Below are positions 43,621 to 52,629 of a DNA stretch of 64,000 nucleotides, piece by piece. Numbering within the stretch: the first letter of the stretch is position 1; every line of letters starts with the position of its first letter. The DNA is from Dactylosporangium sucinum (GTDB lineage Bacteria > Actinomycetota > Actinomycetes > Mycobacteriales > Micromonosporaceae). The position numbers and the translations under genes were made by a program. Where the stretch lies: positions 99,179 through 163,178 of the forward strand of contig NZ_BMPI01000016.1 of NCBI RefSeq assembly GCF_014647515.1. Direction: 5' to 3'. Under the pieces are notes generated by a model. That model did not search any database, was not told the origin of the DNA, and saw nothing but the letters and a program-made list of their open reading frames with translations.

Positions 43621-46600
43621 CGGCGGGCGCTGCGGAGCGTGCGCGCGGGGGCGCGGCCCCGCCCAGCTACACGCCGGTCGAGCTGGCCAAGCTGCTGCGG
43701 CTGCCGGCGCCGACCATCCAGCAGGCCGCCGTCATCGCCGCGCCCGTCCGGCCGCTGCTGGTCGTGGCCGGGGCCGGGTCTGGCAAGACCGAGACGATGG
43801 CCGCCCGGGTGGTCTGGCTGGTCGCCAACGGGCACGTGCGGCCCGAGCAGATCCTCGGCCTCACCTTCACCCGCAAGGCGGCCGGCGAGCTGTCCCACCG
43901 CATCCGGCAGCGGCTCGGGCAGCTCGTCCGGCGGCTCGGCCGCGACGACCTCATCGCCGGCGAGCCGACCGTGGCCACGTATCACTCGTATGCCGCGCGC
44001 GTGGTTCGCGAGCACGGGGTGCGAGCGGGGTATGAGCCGTCGACCCGGCTCCTCACCGAGGCCGCGTGCTGGCAGCTCGCCGACGCGGTCGTGCGGGCCT
44101 ATGACGGCGACATGACCGCCGTGTCGTCGGCCCCCTCGACGGTCGTCGACGCCGTGCTGCACCTCGCCGGCGACCTCGCCGAGCACCTTCGCGAGCCGGC
44201 GGACGTGGCCGCCTGGACCGGGCGCTTCTTCGCCGAGGTCGGCGGCAAGACGGGCAAGATGGCCAAGCCGGTGCGTGACGTGCTGGCCCGCCAGCAGGCG
44301 CGGCTGCAGCTGTTGCCGTTGATCCGGCAGTATCAGGAACGAAAAGGCCTGCTGGAAGCCATGGACTTCGGCGACCAGCTCGCGCGGGCGGCCACGGTGG
44401 CGCGCGCCCATCCGGAGGTGGGGGCGGTCGAGCGCGACCGGTTCCGGGTGGTGCTGCTCGATGAGTATCAGGACACGAGCCACGCCCAGGTCGTGCTGCT
44501 GCGCGCGCTGTTCGGCGACGGGCACCCGGTCACCGCGGTCGGGGACCCCTGCCAGTCGATCTACGGCTGGCGGGGCGCGTCGGCCGGCACGCTGGACCGG
44601 TTCCCGCTGGAGTTCCCGATCGCGACCGACCGGCCGGCGCCCGAGCTGTCGCTGACCACGAGCTGGCGCAACCGGCCGGAGATCCTCGACGTCGCCAACA
44701 CGCTGTCCCGGCCGCTGCGGGCACACGGCGCCCGGGTCCAGGAGCTGGCGCCGGCCGACCGGCTCGCCGAGCCCGCGTCGACCGCCACCGTCCACTGTGC
44801 GCTCCTCGACACGTTCGCGCAGGAGGCCGCCTGGATCGCCGACCGGGTGGTGGCGTCGTGGCGGCTGGCGGCCAAGGTCGATCCGGACACGTTCCCCTAC
44901 GACATTCCGGTCGAGGACCGTCCGTCGACCGCGATCCTGGTGCGCACCCGCGCGCAGATCCCCGCCCTGGAGAACGCGCTGCGCTCGCGCGGGCTGCCGG
45001 TCGAGGTCGTCGGCCTGGGCGGGCTGCTCGACACGCCCGAGGTCCGCGACGTGGTGAGCACCATGCGCGTGCTCGCCGACCCGGCCGAGGGCGCCGCGCT
45101 GCTGCGCATCCTGACCGGCCCGCGGTGGCGGATCGGCCCGCGTGACCTCGTCGCGCTGTACCGTCGGGCCCGCCGCATCGCCGCCGAGCGGCGCGCCGGG
45201 CCGGACGAGGAGCCCGCCCTCGCCGACCGGCTCGACGAGGCGGTGCTGGTCGAGGCGCTGGACGCGCCGGGCGACCCCGAGCAGTACTCCGCCGAGGGGC
45301 ACCGCCGCTTCACCGCCCTCGGCGCCGAGCTGCGCCGCCTGCGCCGCCGGCTCGACCAGCCGCTGCCCGACCTGGTGGCCGACATCGAGCGGGTGATCGG
45401 CCTCGACGTCGAGGTCGCGGCCCGGCCCGGCGACGCCGGCCTGGCCCGCGGGCACCTCGACGCGTTCAGCAACATCGCGGCCCGGTTCGCGGCGGAGTCG
45501 GAGGGGGCGACGCTCAGCGCGTTCCTGGCGTTCCTCGCCGCGGCGGAGAACGAGGAGCGGGGCCTGGCGCCCGGCGAGGTCGAGGTCGTCGAGGGCGCCG
45601 TGCAGATCCTCACCGCCCACGCGGCGAAGGGCCTGGAGTGGGACGTGGTCGCGGTGGCCGGCCTGACCGCCGACGTGTTCCCGGGCGCGAGCAACGCCGG
45701 TGACCACTGGCTGCGCGGCCTGGGCGTGCTGCCGTTCCCGCTGCGGGGCGACCACGCCGGCCTGCCGGTGCTGGACCTTTCGGGCATCACGGACGTCAAG
45801 GGCGTGGTCGCCCGGCTGGAGACGTTCAACCGCGACTGGCGCGATCACGACGTACGCGAGGAGCGCCGCCTGGCCTACGTCGCCGTCACGCGGCCGCGCC
45901 GGCTGCTGCTGGCAAGCGGGTACTGGTGGGGCGAGGGCGTGAAGCGCGCCCGTGGCCCGTCGGTGTTCCTGGAGGAGATCCGCGAGCGCTGCCTGGCCGG
46001 CGCCGGGGTGGTCGACGCGTGGGCGGAGCAGCCGGCGCAGGACGCGCAGAACCCGACGGCTGCCGACATCCCGAGCGCGAGCTGGCCGGCCGACCCGCTC
46101 GGCCCCCGCCGGCCGCTGCTGGAGTCGGCCGCGGCGATGGTCCGCGCGGCCATGGCTGAACGTGGCGAGATTGCGGCCGGCGCCGAGGAGGAGGACCGCG
46201 GCGCGGTAGGTGCGCAAACGGCGAGCGAGGAGCGGGCCGGGAGCGGCCCGGAGGAGGTCGGCGGCGGGACCGGAACACGACAGGCCGGCGGCGAGGATCG
46301 CCCGGCGGAGGGCGGCATTGCGGCCGGCGACGGAGACGGCGAGGCCGACCAGATCGACGGGGTCGACGGGGTCGACGGTCGCGCCGGGTGGGTGGCGGCC
46401 GTGGTCCGGGATGCGGCCGGGCGGCGGTGGGCGTCCGAGGCCGACCTGCTGCTCGCGGAGCGGGCCCGGCTCGCGCCGCGGCAGGACGGGGTCGTCGAGG
46501 TGTCGCTGCCCGGGCACCTGTCGGTCTCGCAGCTCGTCGCGCTCCGGCGGGACCCGCAGCGGCTGGCGCGGGCGTTACGGCGGCCACTGCCCGCGCGGCC

Positions 46601-47102
46601 CGACCCCTACGCGCGGCGCGGCACCGCCTTCCATCACTGGCTCGAGCAGCGGTTCAACGCCGAGCGGCTGATCGACATCGACGAGCTGCCGGGAGCCGCC
46701 GACGAGGGCGCCGCGCCCGACGAGGCGCTCGCCGATCTTCAGGCGCGGTTCCTGGCCAGCGAGTGGGCCGACCGGGTGCCGTTCGACGTGGAGGTGCCGT
46801 TCGCGTCCGTCGTCGCCGGGGTGGTGGTGCGCGGGCGGATGGACGCGGTGTACCGGTACGCGGACGGGCGCTACGACGTCGTCGACTGGAAGACCGGGGG
46901 CCGGCCCGGCAGCAGCGACGCGACGGCGGCGGCGGTGCAGCTCGCAGCGTACCGGCTGGCCTGGGCGGAGCTGCGCGGCGTGCCGCTGGAGCAGGTCGGG
47001 GCGGCGTTCTTCTACGTGCGGGACGGCGTCACCGTCCGGCCCGCCGACCTGCTGGACGAGGCGGGACTGCTGGGATTGATCACCGCGCTGCCCGCGGGAT
47101 GA
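43617..47102 (+). CDS. adnB: AdnB subunit of the double-strand-break helicase-nuclease
   Basis: This is a 1161-residue protein fixed at ATG 43617 by the overlap with adnA. It has Walker A AGAGSGKTET (about 51-60), motif II DEYQDTSH (about 281), 'GDPCQSIYGWRGA', 'AHAAKGLEWDVV' and 'AYVAVTRPRR', a canonical motor. A low-complexity acidic/Gly linker (about 840-925) separates it from the C-terminal nuclease ('GRMDAVYR', 'YDVVDWKTGG'). No Fe-S cysteines are seen in this subunit. With AdnA it forms the end-resecting complex known from mycobacteria. Confidence 0.93.
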   Translation: MTAGAAERARGGAAPPSYTPVELAKLLRLPAPTIQQAAVIAAPVRPLLVVAGAGSGKTETMAARVVWLVANGHVRPEQILGLTFTRKAAGELSHRIRQRLGQLVRRLGRDDLIAGEPTVATYHSYAARVVREHGVRAGYEPSTRLLTEAACWQLADAVVRAYDGDMTAVSSAPSTVVDAVLHLAGDLAEHLREPADVAAWTGRFFAEVGGKTGKMAKPVRDVLARQQARLQLLPLIRQYQERKGLLEAMDFGDQLARAATVARAHPEVGAVERDRFRVVLLDEYQDTSHAQVVLLRALFGDGHPVTAVGDPCQSIYGWRGASAGTLDRFPLEFPIATDRPAPELSLTTSWRNRPEILDVANTLSRPLRAHGARVQELAPADRLAEPASTATVHCALLDTFAQEAAWIADRVVASWRLAAKVDPDTFPYDIPVEDRPSTAILVRTRAQIPALENALRSRGLPVEVVGLGGLLDTPEVRDVVSTMRVLADPAEGAALLRILTGPRWRIGPRDLVALYRRARRIAAERRAGPDEEPALADRLDEAVLVEALDAPGDPEQYSAEGHRRFTALGAELRRLRRRLDQPLPDLVADIERVIGLDVEVAARPGDAGLARGHLDAFSNIAARFAAESEGATLSAFLAFLAAAENEERGLAPGEVEVVEGAVQILTAHAAKGLEWDVVAVAGLTADVFPGASNAGDHWLRGLGVLPFPLRGDHAGLPVLDLSGITDVKGVVARLETFNRDWRDHDVREERRLAYVAVTRPRRLLLASGYWWGEGVKRARGPSVFLEEIRERCLAGAGVVDAWAEQPAQDAQNPTAADIPSASWPADPLGPRRPLLESAAAMVRAAMAERGEIAAGAEEEDRGAVGAQTASEERAGSGPEEVGGGTGTRQAGGEDRPAEGGIAAGDGDGEADQIDGVDGVDGRAGWVAAVVRDAAGRRWASEADLLLAERARLAPRQDGVVEVSLPGHLSVSQLVALRRDPQRLARALRRPLPARPDPYARRGTAFHHWLEQRFNAERLIDIDELPGAADEGAAPDEALADLQARFLASEWADRVPFDVEVPFASVVAGVVVRGRMDAVYRYADGRYDVVDWKTGGRPGSSDATAAAVQLAAYRLAWAELRGVPLEQVGAAFFYVRDGVTVRPADLLDEAGLLGLITALPAG

Positions 47103-47199
47103 ACCTCAATGAATTGGCAAGGTTCCGACAGCTCGCTGTCGCGCGGGCCGGATTGTCGCCGAAGCTGTCAAGGGGGGCATGCGAGGGGGAGTCCGCACC

Positions 47200-47364
47200 A
47201 TGCAGGGATCGCAGATGAGAGAGGTCGCCTTAGTCGTCGGCGTCGCGACCGCGGGTGTGCTGACCGTGGCGCTGATCGTCATCGGTCCGGTGGCGGCCGC
47301 CGACGATCCCAGGTATCCACAGATTACCCAGCTGCACACCCCGTCCCAGCAGCCGCAGCCGTAG
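47200..47364 (+). CDS. small single-helix protein, possibly exported
   Basis: This is a 54-residue frame from ATG 47200 with a GGGGGAG ribosome site eight bases upstream. An N-terminal hydrophobic stretch ('VALVVGVATAGVLTVALIVIG', about 9-28) ends in AAADD, which could be a signal peptide or anchor; a short Pro/Gln tail follows. No family is recognised. A GC-rich array starts right after the stop. Confidence 0.45.
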   Translation: MQGSQMREVALVVGVATAGVLTVALIVIGPVAAADDPRYPQITQLHTPSQQPQP

Positions 47365-47660
47365 GGTCTGCCTGAACGGCCGGCGGAGCCCGGCCGCATC
47401 GAAGGGTTGCGCGGGGGCGTCGGCCGCGCCTGACGGAGGCCCGCACGAGGCTGGCCCGCGGGAGCGCGCCGCCGGCGGGGCGGCCGGACGTCGGGCGGAA
47501 AAGGCGCCAGGTCGGTGAGGTCGGCCACACCGTGGCGGGCGGCCGGACGCCGGGCGGAGTAGCGCGGGGCCGGGGCGAGCGGGCGCCGGGCGGAGTAGCG
47601 CGGGGGCCGGGGCGAGCGGACGCCGGGCGGATGCCGGGCGAAGGGACCGCAACCGGGCCG
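47365..47660. repeat. GC-rich region with 37-38-bp tandem repeat
   Basis: There is no supported gene. Between 47546 and about 47630 a unit of about 37 bp containing CGCCGGGCGGAGTAGCG and GGGGCCGGGGCGAGCGG occurs just over twice. The remainder is irregular CGGGCGG-type sequence. It lies directly beyond a stop codon, like the arrays after rmuC, tldE and the ABC1 kinase. Confidence 0.6.
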
Positions 47661-47719
47661 TGACCACCCGCGGGGCGTCTTTGGCAACCCGGGCGTCGGG
47701 CTGCGACACTTGCGGGGAG

Positions 47720-48691
47720 ATGACCGAGCACCGTTCGCCGTGGGCGGAGCCCGACACCCAGGTTGTTGTCGAGCCACCACGCCCCTCGCCGACCGTTCAA
47801 CGGCCGGCGGCGCAGCCGCGCGCGGCGGAAGGGTATGGCTCCGGGCGAGTCTCCGGGCTCGGGGTTCCGCCGATCGAGCCGCCGCCCGACGTGGGCGGCG
47901 GTGGGCCGGGTGACGACGACGACCCGATCAAGCGCAACAAGAAGATCATGAAGTGGCTGCTCGGCGGGGCGGTCGCCGTCGTGGTCATCGGGCTCGTGAT
48001 CGTGCTCGGGTCGGTCATGACCAACAACGCCACCACGCCGGGGGGACTGTTCGGGGACCGGCCCAAGGGGCCCAGCGACACGCGGCCCGAGCTGGCCCGC
48101 CGCTGCCCGCCGCCCAGCATCCCGCCGGAGCGGCCGAGCCAGGCCGCGCCGGACGTGCCGGCCGGGCCGCGGACATCCGACCCGGAGGCGGGCATCTCGT
48201 ACAAGGAGTACGGATCGCCCTGGGAGCCCTGGGACGCGGCCTGGGTCGACCGGGGCGAGCTCAAGGTGACCTACCGGGTGGGCCAGCACTTCGTCACCGA
48301 GCCCAACTACGACGGCAATGGCTCGGACTACCACGCGACGATCCTGTCCGGCCACGTGCCCGCCGCGGTCAACGACGGGCTGGTGCTCGACCTGAAGTGC
48401 ATCGGCGACCAGATCGCCGCCGACGTGCGGGTGAGCTTCTACCCCGACAGCAACCAGCGCGAGGACATCGAGGCCCGCGACCTGGAGCTCGGCGGCCGGC
48501 CGGCGCGGCTGATCAAGTTCCGGCTGCACTTCTCCCAGCCGGGGCTCAAGGCCAAGAGCGAGCTGGTCTCGATCGCGCTGATCGACGTCGGCAAGGTCGA
48601 GGCCGCGATCCTCTACGTGTCCATCCCCGACACGCACCGTCAGTACGACAAGGTCGCGGACGAGGCCGTCGAAAGCGTCCGACCTCTGTAA
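47720..48691 (+). CDS. single-pass membrane protein upstream of mycosin
   Basis: This is a 323-residue protein starting MTEHRSPWAEP; the GGGGAG next to ATG 47720 is very close, so an upstream start (TTG 47681 or GTG 47660) is not excluded. The N-terminal 80 residues are Pro-rich and cytoplasmic, then one helix (about 88-110) follows 'KRNKKIMKW'. The extracellular part (about 140-320) is mixed alpha/beta, with 'ISYKEYGSPWEPW', two Cys and 'GKVEAAILYVSIPDT'. I do not recognise the family; the final domain has the look of LpqN-like lipoproteins. Its position 38 bp before a mycosin gene suggests a joint role at the cell surface. Confidence 0.7.
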   Translation: MTEHRSPWAEPDTQVVVEPPRPSPTVQRPAAQPRAAEGYGSGRVSGLGVPPIEPPPDVGGGGPGDDDDPIKRNKKIMKWLLGGAVAVVVIGLVIVLGSVMTNNATTPGGLFGDRPKGPSDTRPELARRCPPPSIPPERPSQAAPDVPAGPRTSDPEAGISYKEYGSPWEPWDAAWVDRGELKVTYRVGQHFVTEPNYDGNGSDYHATILSGHVPAAVNDGLVLDLKCIGDQIAADVRVSFYPDSNQREDIEARDLELGGRPARLIKFRLHFSQPGLKAKSELVSIALIDVGKVEAAILYVSIPDTHRQYDKVADEAVESVRPL

Positions 48692-48728
48692 GTGGCGTTG
48701 CTTGCGTCGATCCGGCACGCTATCGCGC

Positions 48729-49916
48729 ATGAAGCAGCCGGTGGCCTTAGCGGTGGCCCTGGGGATCGGTGTCGCGCTCGGCACCGCCGGATCCGCACAC
48801 GCTGACGTCATTCGCGACGATCAGTGGCATCTGCGGTACCTGATGGTGGCGGAGGCCAACCAGAAGAGCCGCGGCGACGGGGTGACGGTCGCGATCGTCG
48901 ACACGGGTGTCGACCGCAGCCACCCCGACCTGGTCGGCGCGATCCTCGACCCGGTGTTCGTCACCGAGACCCCGAACGCGACCGGCGTCGACCAGAACGG
49001 TCACGGCACCGCGCTCGCCGGCCTGGTCGCCGGCCAGGGCCACAAGGACGAGCGGACCGGCGACGAGCACGGCGCCGGCGTCATCGGGGTGGCCCCGGGC
49101 TCCCGGATCCTGCCGGTGGTGATCGGTCAGCCGGCCAGCCCCGACCCGTCCGGCGCGGTGACGCCGGACCAGTTGGCGGACGGCATCGACCTGGCGGTGA
49201 GCCGCGGCGCCAAGATCATCGTCGTCGGATACTCGGTGGGCGGCAGCGAGCGGCTCATGCGGGCCGTCCGCGACGCGCAGGAGAGCGACGCGATCGTGAT
49301 CGCCGCCGACGGCAACCAGCCGACCCAGGATTTCGAGCCGTTCCCGGCGGGCTACGACGGCGTGCTCGCCGCGGTACCGCTGACTCGTGCGGGTGACGTG
49401 CGGGTGCAGTCCACGAGCGGGCGGCGCCTGGGCTTCGGCGTGCCCGGCGACCAGATCATGACCACCAACAGCGGCGGCGGCTACCGGGTCGACGACGGCA
49501 GCGCGTCGCCCGGCCTGCTCGCCGGGGCGGTCGCGCTGCTCCGCTCGGCGTACCCGGCGCTCAAGGCCGGCGACATCGTCCGCCGGATGACGCTGACCGC
49601 GGCGGACGCCGGCGAGAAGGGCCTGGACCGGGAGTACGGGCAGGGCCGCCTCGACCTCGTGCCCGCCCTGACCAAGAGCCTGCCGGTGCCGTCGCCGAGC
49701 GCGAGCCCGTCGCGGAGCGCGGTGCCGAGCGCCACCGCGCAGCCCGCGGCGCCGATCGCGGCCCGGGACCCCCGCTCGCGGGAGCCCTACGGGTGGCTGC
49801 TGGGGCTGCCGCTGGTCGTGGTGATCGGCGTTCTGGCCGCCAATGCGGTGCGGGCCGAACGTCGAATCCGGGTTTCCTCGACGGACGGGATAGATTCGGA
49901 GCGTGCCTCGTCGTAG
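48729..49916 (+). CDS. mycosin-like S8 serine protease, second copy
   Basis: This is a 395-residue subtilase. A signal peptide (about 1-26, SAHAD) is followed by Asp58 (AIVDTGVD), His92 (NGHGTALAG) and Ser258 in DGSASPG. The usual GTS around the nucleophile is altered to DGS, though the Ser aligns with that of the copy at 24566. The oxyanion Asn is in 'DGNQPT'. A Pro/Ser linker and one membrane helix (about 352-372) finish it. It is clearly paralogous to the protein at 24566 (both have 'IRD[DQ]QWHLR' after the signal). Its stop overlaps the M16 gene. Confidence 0.87.
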   Translation: MKQPVALAVALGIGVALGTAGSAHADVIRDDQWHLRYLMVAEANQKSRGDGVTVAIVDTGVDRSHPDLVGAILDPVFVTETPNATGVDQNGHGTALAGLVAGQGHKDERTGDEHGAGVIGVAPGSRILPVVIGQPASPDPSGAVTPDQLADGIDLAVSRGAKIIVVGYSVGGSERLMRAVRDAQESDAIVIAADGNQPTQDFEPFPAGYDGVLAAVPLTRAGDVRVQSTSGRRLGFGVPGDQIMTTNSGGGYRVDDGSASPGLLAGAVALLRSAYPALKAGDIVRRMTLTAADAGEKGLDREYGQGRLDLVPALTKSLPVPSPSASPSRSAVPSATAQPAAPIAARDPRSREPYGWLLGLPLVVVIGVLAANAVRAERRIRVSSTDGIDSERASS

Positions 49917-51219
49917 TCCCGCCGTGCGAATTCCGGCCTCAAAGTATCCCGCCGAGCGCCTCACCCTGCCCAATGGCCTGCGGGTGGTGCTGACCCCCGA
50001 TCGCGCCGCGCCGGTCGTCGGCGTGGCCGTGGTGTACGACGTCGGCATCAGATCCGAGCCGCAAGGCCGGACCGGCTTCGCCCACCTGTTCGAGCACCTG
50101 ATGTTCCAGGGCTCGGAGAGCCTGGAGAAGCTGGCGCACTTCCGCTACGTGCAGGGCTCGGGCGGCACGTTCAACGGATCGACCCATTTCGACTACACCG
50201 ACTACTTCGAGACGCTGCCGTCGAACGCGCTGGAGCGGGCCCTCTTCCTGGAGGCCGACCGGATGCGTGCGCCGCGGCTGACCGAGGAGAACCTGCGCAA
50301 CCAGGTGGACGTGGTCAAGGAGGAGATCCGGGTCAACGTGCTGAACCGGCCGTATGGCGGGTTCCCCTGGCTGCGCCTGCCCCCGGTCATGTTCGACACG
50401 TTCCCCAACGCCCACGACGGCTACGGCTCGTTCGACGACCTGGAGTCGGCGACCGTCGCCGACGCCGCCGACTTCTTCGACCGCTACTACGCCTGCGGCA
50501 ACGCCGTGCTGGCGATCTCCGGCGACTTCGACGTGGCGACGGCGACGGCGCTGGTCGAGCGGCACTTCGGCGACGTGCCGGCCCGGCCCGCCCCGGTGCG
50601 GCCCGACTTCGCCGAGCCCGACCTCACCGCGGAGCGCCGGTCGTCCTACGAAGACCGGCTGGCGCCCCTGCCCGCGGTCGCCGCGGCCTGGCGGGTGCCC
50701 GACCCGATCAACGATCTCCGCGGTTACCTGCCATTTGTGGTACTGGCTGAGGTGCTCACCGACGGGGACGCCTCGCGCCTCGTCGAGCGTCTCGTGCTGC
50801 GCGACCGCTCGGTGACGAGCGTGGGCGGCTACGTCGGCTTCATGGGCGAGCCGTTCGCGGTGCGCGACCCCACGGCGCTCGTCCTGCAGGCGCACCTGCC
50901 TCCGGGCGGCGACGTCGACAAGGTGCTGCGCTCGGTCGAGGAGGAGTGCGCCCGCATCGCCTCCGACGGCCTCGCGGCCGACGAGCTCAGCCGCACCCAG
51001 GCCCGCATGGCCACCCACCTGCTGCGCGACACCGACGCCGTGCTCGGCCGGGCGCTGCAGATGGCCGTCCTGGAGCAGCAGCGGGGCGAGCCGGAGCTGC
51101 TCAACCAGCTGCACACGCTGATCGGCGAGGTCACCGAGGACGAGATCGTCGCCGCGGCCGCGCAGCTGGTCCCGTCCCGCCGCGCCGCGGTCGAGGTCAT
51201 CGCCGGAGGAGCCAAGTGA
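49903..51219 (+). CDS. M16 family zinc peptidase, active subunit
   Basis: This is a 438-residue insulinase-family protein. The inverted zinc motif HLFEH (61-65) and the distal Glu in 'DVVKEEIRVN' (near 140) are present. GTG 49903 overlaps the end of the mycosin gene by 14 bases. Bacterial M16B enzymes pair an active and an inactive subunit; the next gene, coupled by GTGA, is the inactive partner. No signal peptide is seen, so the site is probably cytoplasmic. Confidence 0.92.
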   Translation: MPRRSPAVRIPASKYPAERLTLPNGLRVVLTPDRAAPVVGVAVVYDVGIRSEPQGRTGFAHLFEHLMFQGSESLEKLAHFRYVQGSGGTFNGSTHFDYTDYFETLPSNALERALFLEADRMRAPRLTEENLRNQVDVVKEEIRVNVLNRPYGGFPWLRLPPVMFDTFPNAHDGYGSFDDLESATVADAADFFDRYYACGNAVLAISGDFDVATATALVERHFGDVPARPAPVRPDFAEPDLTAERRSSYEDRLAPLPAVAAAWRVPDPINDLRGYLPFVVLAEVLTDGDASRLVERLVLRDRSVTSVGGYVGFMGEPFAVRDPTALVLQAHLPPGGDVDKVLRSVEEECARIASDGLAADELSRTQARMATHLLRDTDAVLGRALQMAVLEQQRGEPELLNQLHTLIGEVTEDEIVAAAAQLVPSRRAAVEVIAGGAK

Positions 51220-52547
51220 CTGTCGAAACCCCGCTTCCCGAGCGGACCCTGCCGGTGCTCGGGCCCAACCGCCCGCTGAAGCTGCCGAAGACCGTCGAGC
51301 AGACGCTGTCCAACGGGCTGACCGTGATCGCGCTGCGCCGCTCGTCGGTGCCGCTGGTCGAGATCCGGCTGCGCGTGCCGTTCGCCAAGGCGAATCTGGC
51401 CAAGGCGGCCATGCTCACCCAGACCGTGCTCTCGGGCACGTCGGCGATGTCGACCGTGGACATCGCCGCCGAGCTGCAGAAGGTCGGCGGCGGGCTGTCC
51501 GCGGGCGCCGACCCCGACCGGCTGCTCATCTCGGGCAACGCCCTCGTCGGCGGCCTGGAGCGGCTGCTCGACATCCTCGCCGAGGTGCTCACCGACGCCA
51601 GCTACCCGACCGACGAGGTCGCCACCGAGCGGGCACGGCTCGTCGACCGGATCCGCGTGGCGCAGAGCCAGCCGAGCCACCTCGCCCGGGTGGCCCTGCT
51701 GAAGCGGATGTACGGCAAGCACCCCTACGCCGTCCAGACCCCGACGCCGGAGCAGGTGGAGGCGGTCACCCCGGCCGGCCTGCGCACACTGCACGGCGAG
51801 CGGGTCCACCCGGCCGGCGCCACGCTGGTCATCGTCGGCGACATCGCGCCGGAGAAGGCGATCGCCGCCGCCGAGAAGATGCTCACCAAGTGGGACGGCA
51901 ACGGCGTCGCGATCGAGCTGCCGACAGTCCCGGCCCTGACGCCCGGGCCGCTGACCCTGGTCGACCGACCCGGCTCGGTGCAGTCGTCGCTGCGCATCGC
52001 GCTGCCGGCGGTCACCCGGCAGCACCCGGACCACGCCGCGCTGCAGCTGGCCAACCTCGTCTTCGGCGGCTACTTCTCGTCCCGCTGGGTCGAGAACATC
52101 CGCGAAGACAAGGGGTACACCTATGGCCCCCACTCCCTCGTGGAGCATGCCGTCGCCGGATCGGCCCTGGTGGTCGCGGCCGAGGTGGCGACCGAGGTGA
52201 CCGGGCCGGCGCTGCTCGAGACGCTCTACGAGCTGGGCCGGCTGGCCAGCCTCCCGCCCAAGGAGGACGAGCTGGAGCAGGCCCGGCAGTATGCGCTCGG
52301 CACCCTGCAGCTCGGGATGTCCACCCAGGCGGGCCTGGCCGGTCTGGTCTCCACCTACGCCGGCTTCGGGCTGCGGCTCGACTACCTCGCCGAGCACGCG
52401 GCCCGGCTGGGCAGGGCAACCCGGGAGCAGGTGGCCGCGGCCGCCGCGGAGTACCTCGCGCCGGCCAAGGCCGCCGCCGTGGTCCTCGGCGACGCCGAGC
52501 AGATCGAGAAGCCGCTCAGCGCGCTCACGACCGTGATCCGGGGATGA
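51216..52547 (+). CDS. M16 family peptidase-like protein, inactive subunit
   Basis: This is a 443-residue protein with the M16 fold but no HxxEH motif; the region that should hold it reads 'KAAMLTQTVLSGTSAM'. It keeps the substrate-binding Arg/Tyr pair region 'REDKGYTYGPHS' found in the non-catalytic subunits. GTG 51216 has GGAGGA upstream and overlaps the stop of the active subunit. Together they should form a heterodimeric peptidase chamber. Confidence 0.9.
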   Translation: MTVETPLPERTLPVLGPNRPLKLPKTVEQTLSNGLTVIALRRSSVPLVEIRLRVPFAKANLAKAAMLTQTVLSGTSAMSTVDIAAELQKVGGGLSAGADPDRLLISGNALVGGLERLLDILAEVLTDASYPTDEVATERARLVDRIRVAQSQPSHLARVALLKRMYGKHPYAVQTPTPEQVEAVTPAGLRTLHGERVHPAGATLVIVGDIAPEKAIAAAEKMLTKWDGNGVAIELPTVPALTPGPLTLVDRPGSVQSSLRIALPAVTRQHPDHAALQLANLVFGGYFSSRWVENIREDKGYTYGPHSLVEHAVAGSALVVAAEVATEVTGPALLETLYELGRLASLPPKEDELEQARQYALGTLQLGMSTQAGLAGLVSTYAGFGLRLDYLAEHAARLGRATREQVAAAAAEYLAPAKAAAVVLGDAEQIEKPLSALTTVIRG

Positions 52548-52629
52548 GCGGTTCCGGAGCGGAGCGGAGGAGGCCGCTCATCATGGGCTCAGTTGCAGAC
52601 TCGTGCGGCCGGAGCGGAGCGGAGGGCGC
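52544..52629 (+). repeat. 17-bp direct repeat and hairpin before nudC
   Basis: CCGGAGCGGAGCGGAGG occurs at 52554-52570 and 52609-52625; the second copy holds the nudC ribosome site. ATGAGCGG (52544-52551) can pair with CCGCTCAT (52574-52581), so the first copy is inside a stem-loop that begins at the stop of the M16 gene. Confidence 0.6.

Noticed and set aside
43332..46517. Minus-strand open frame of 1061 codons
   Set aside because: It is the mirror of adnAB codon bias in high-GC DNA; its translation is Arg/Gly/Pro/His-rich without motifs.
47099..47218. 39-codon frame (MNLNELARFRQLAVARAG...) overlapping the adnB stop by ATGA
   Set aside because: The coupling is suggestive, but it overlaps the better supported frame at 47200 and has no recognisable feature; it stays a possibility.
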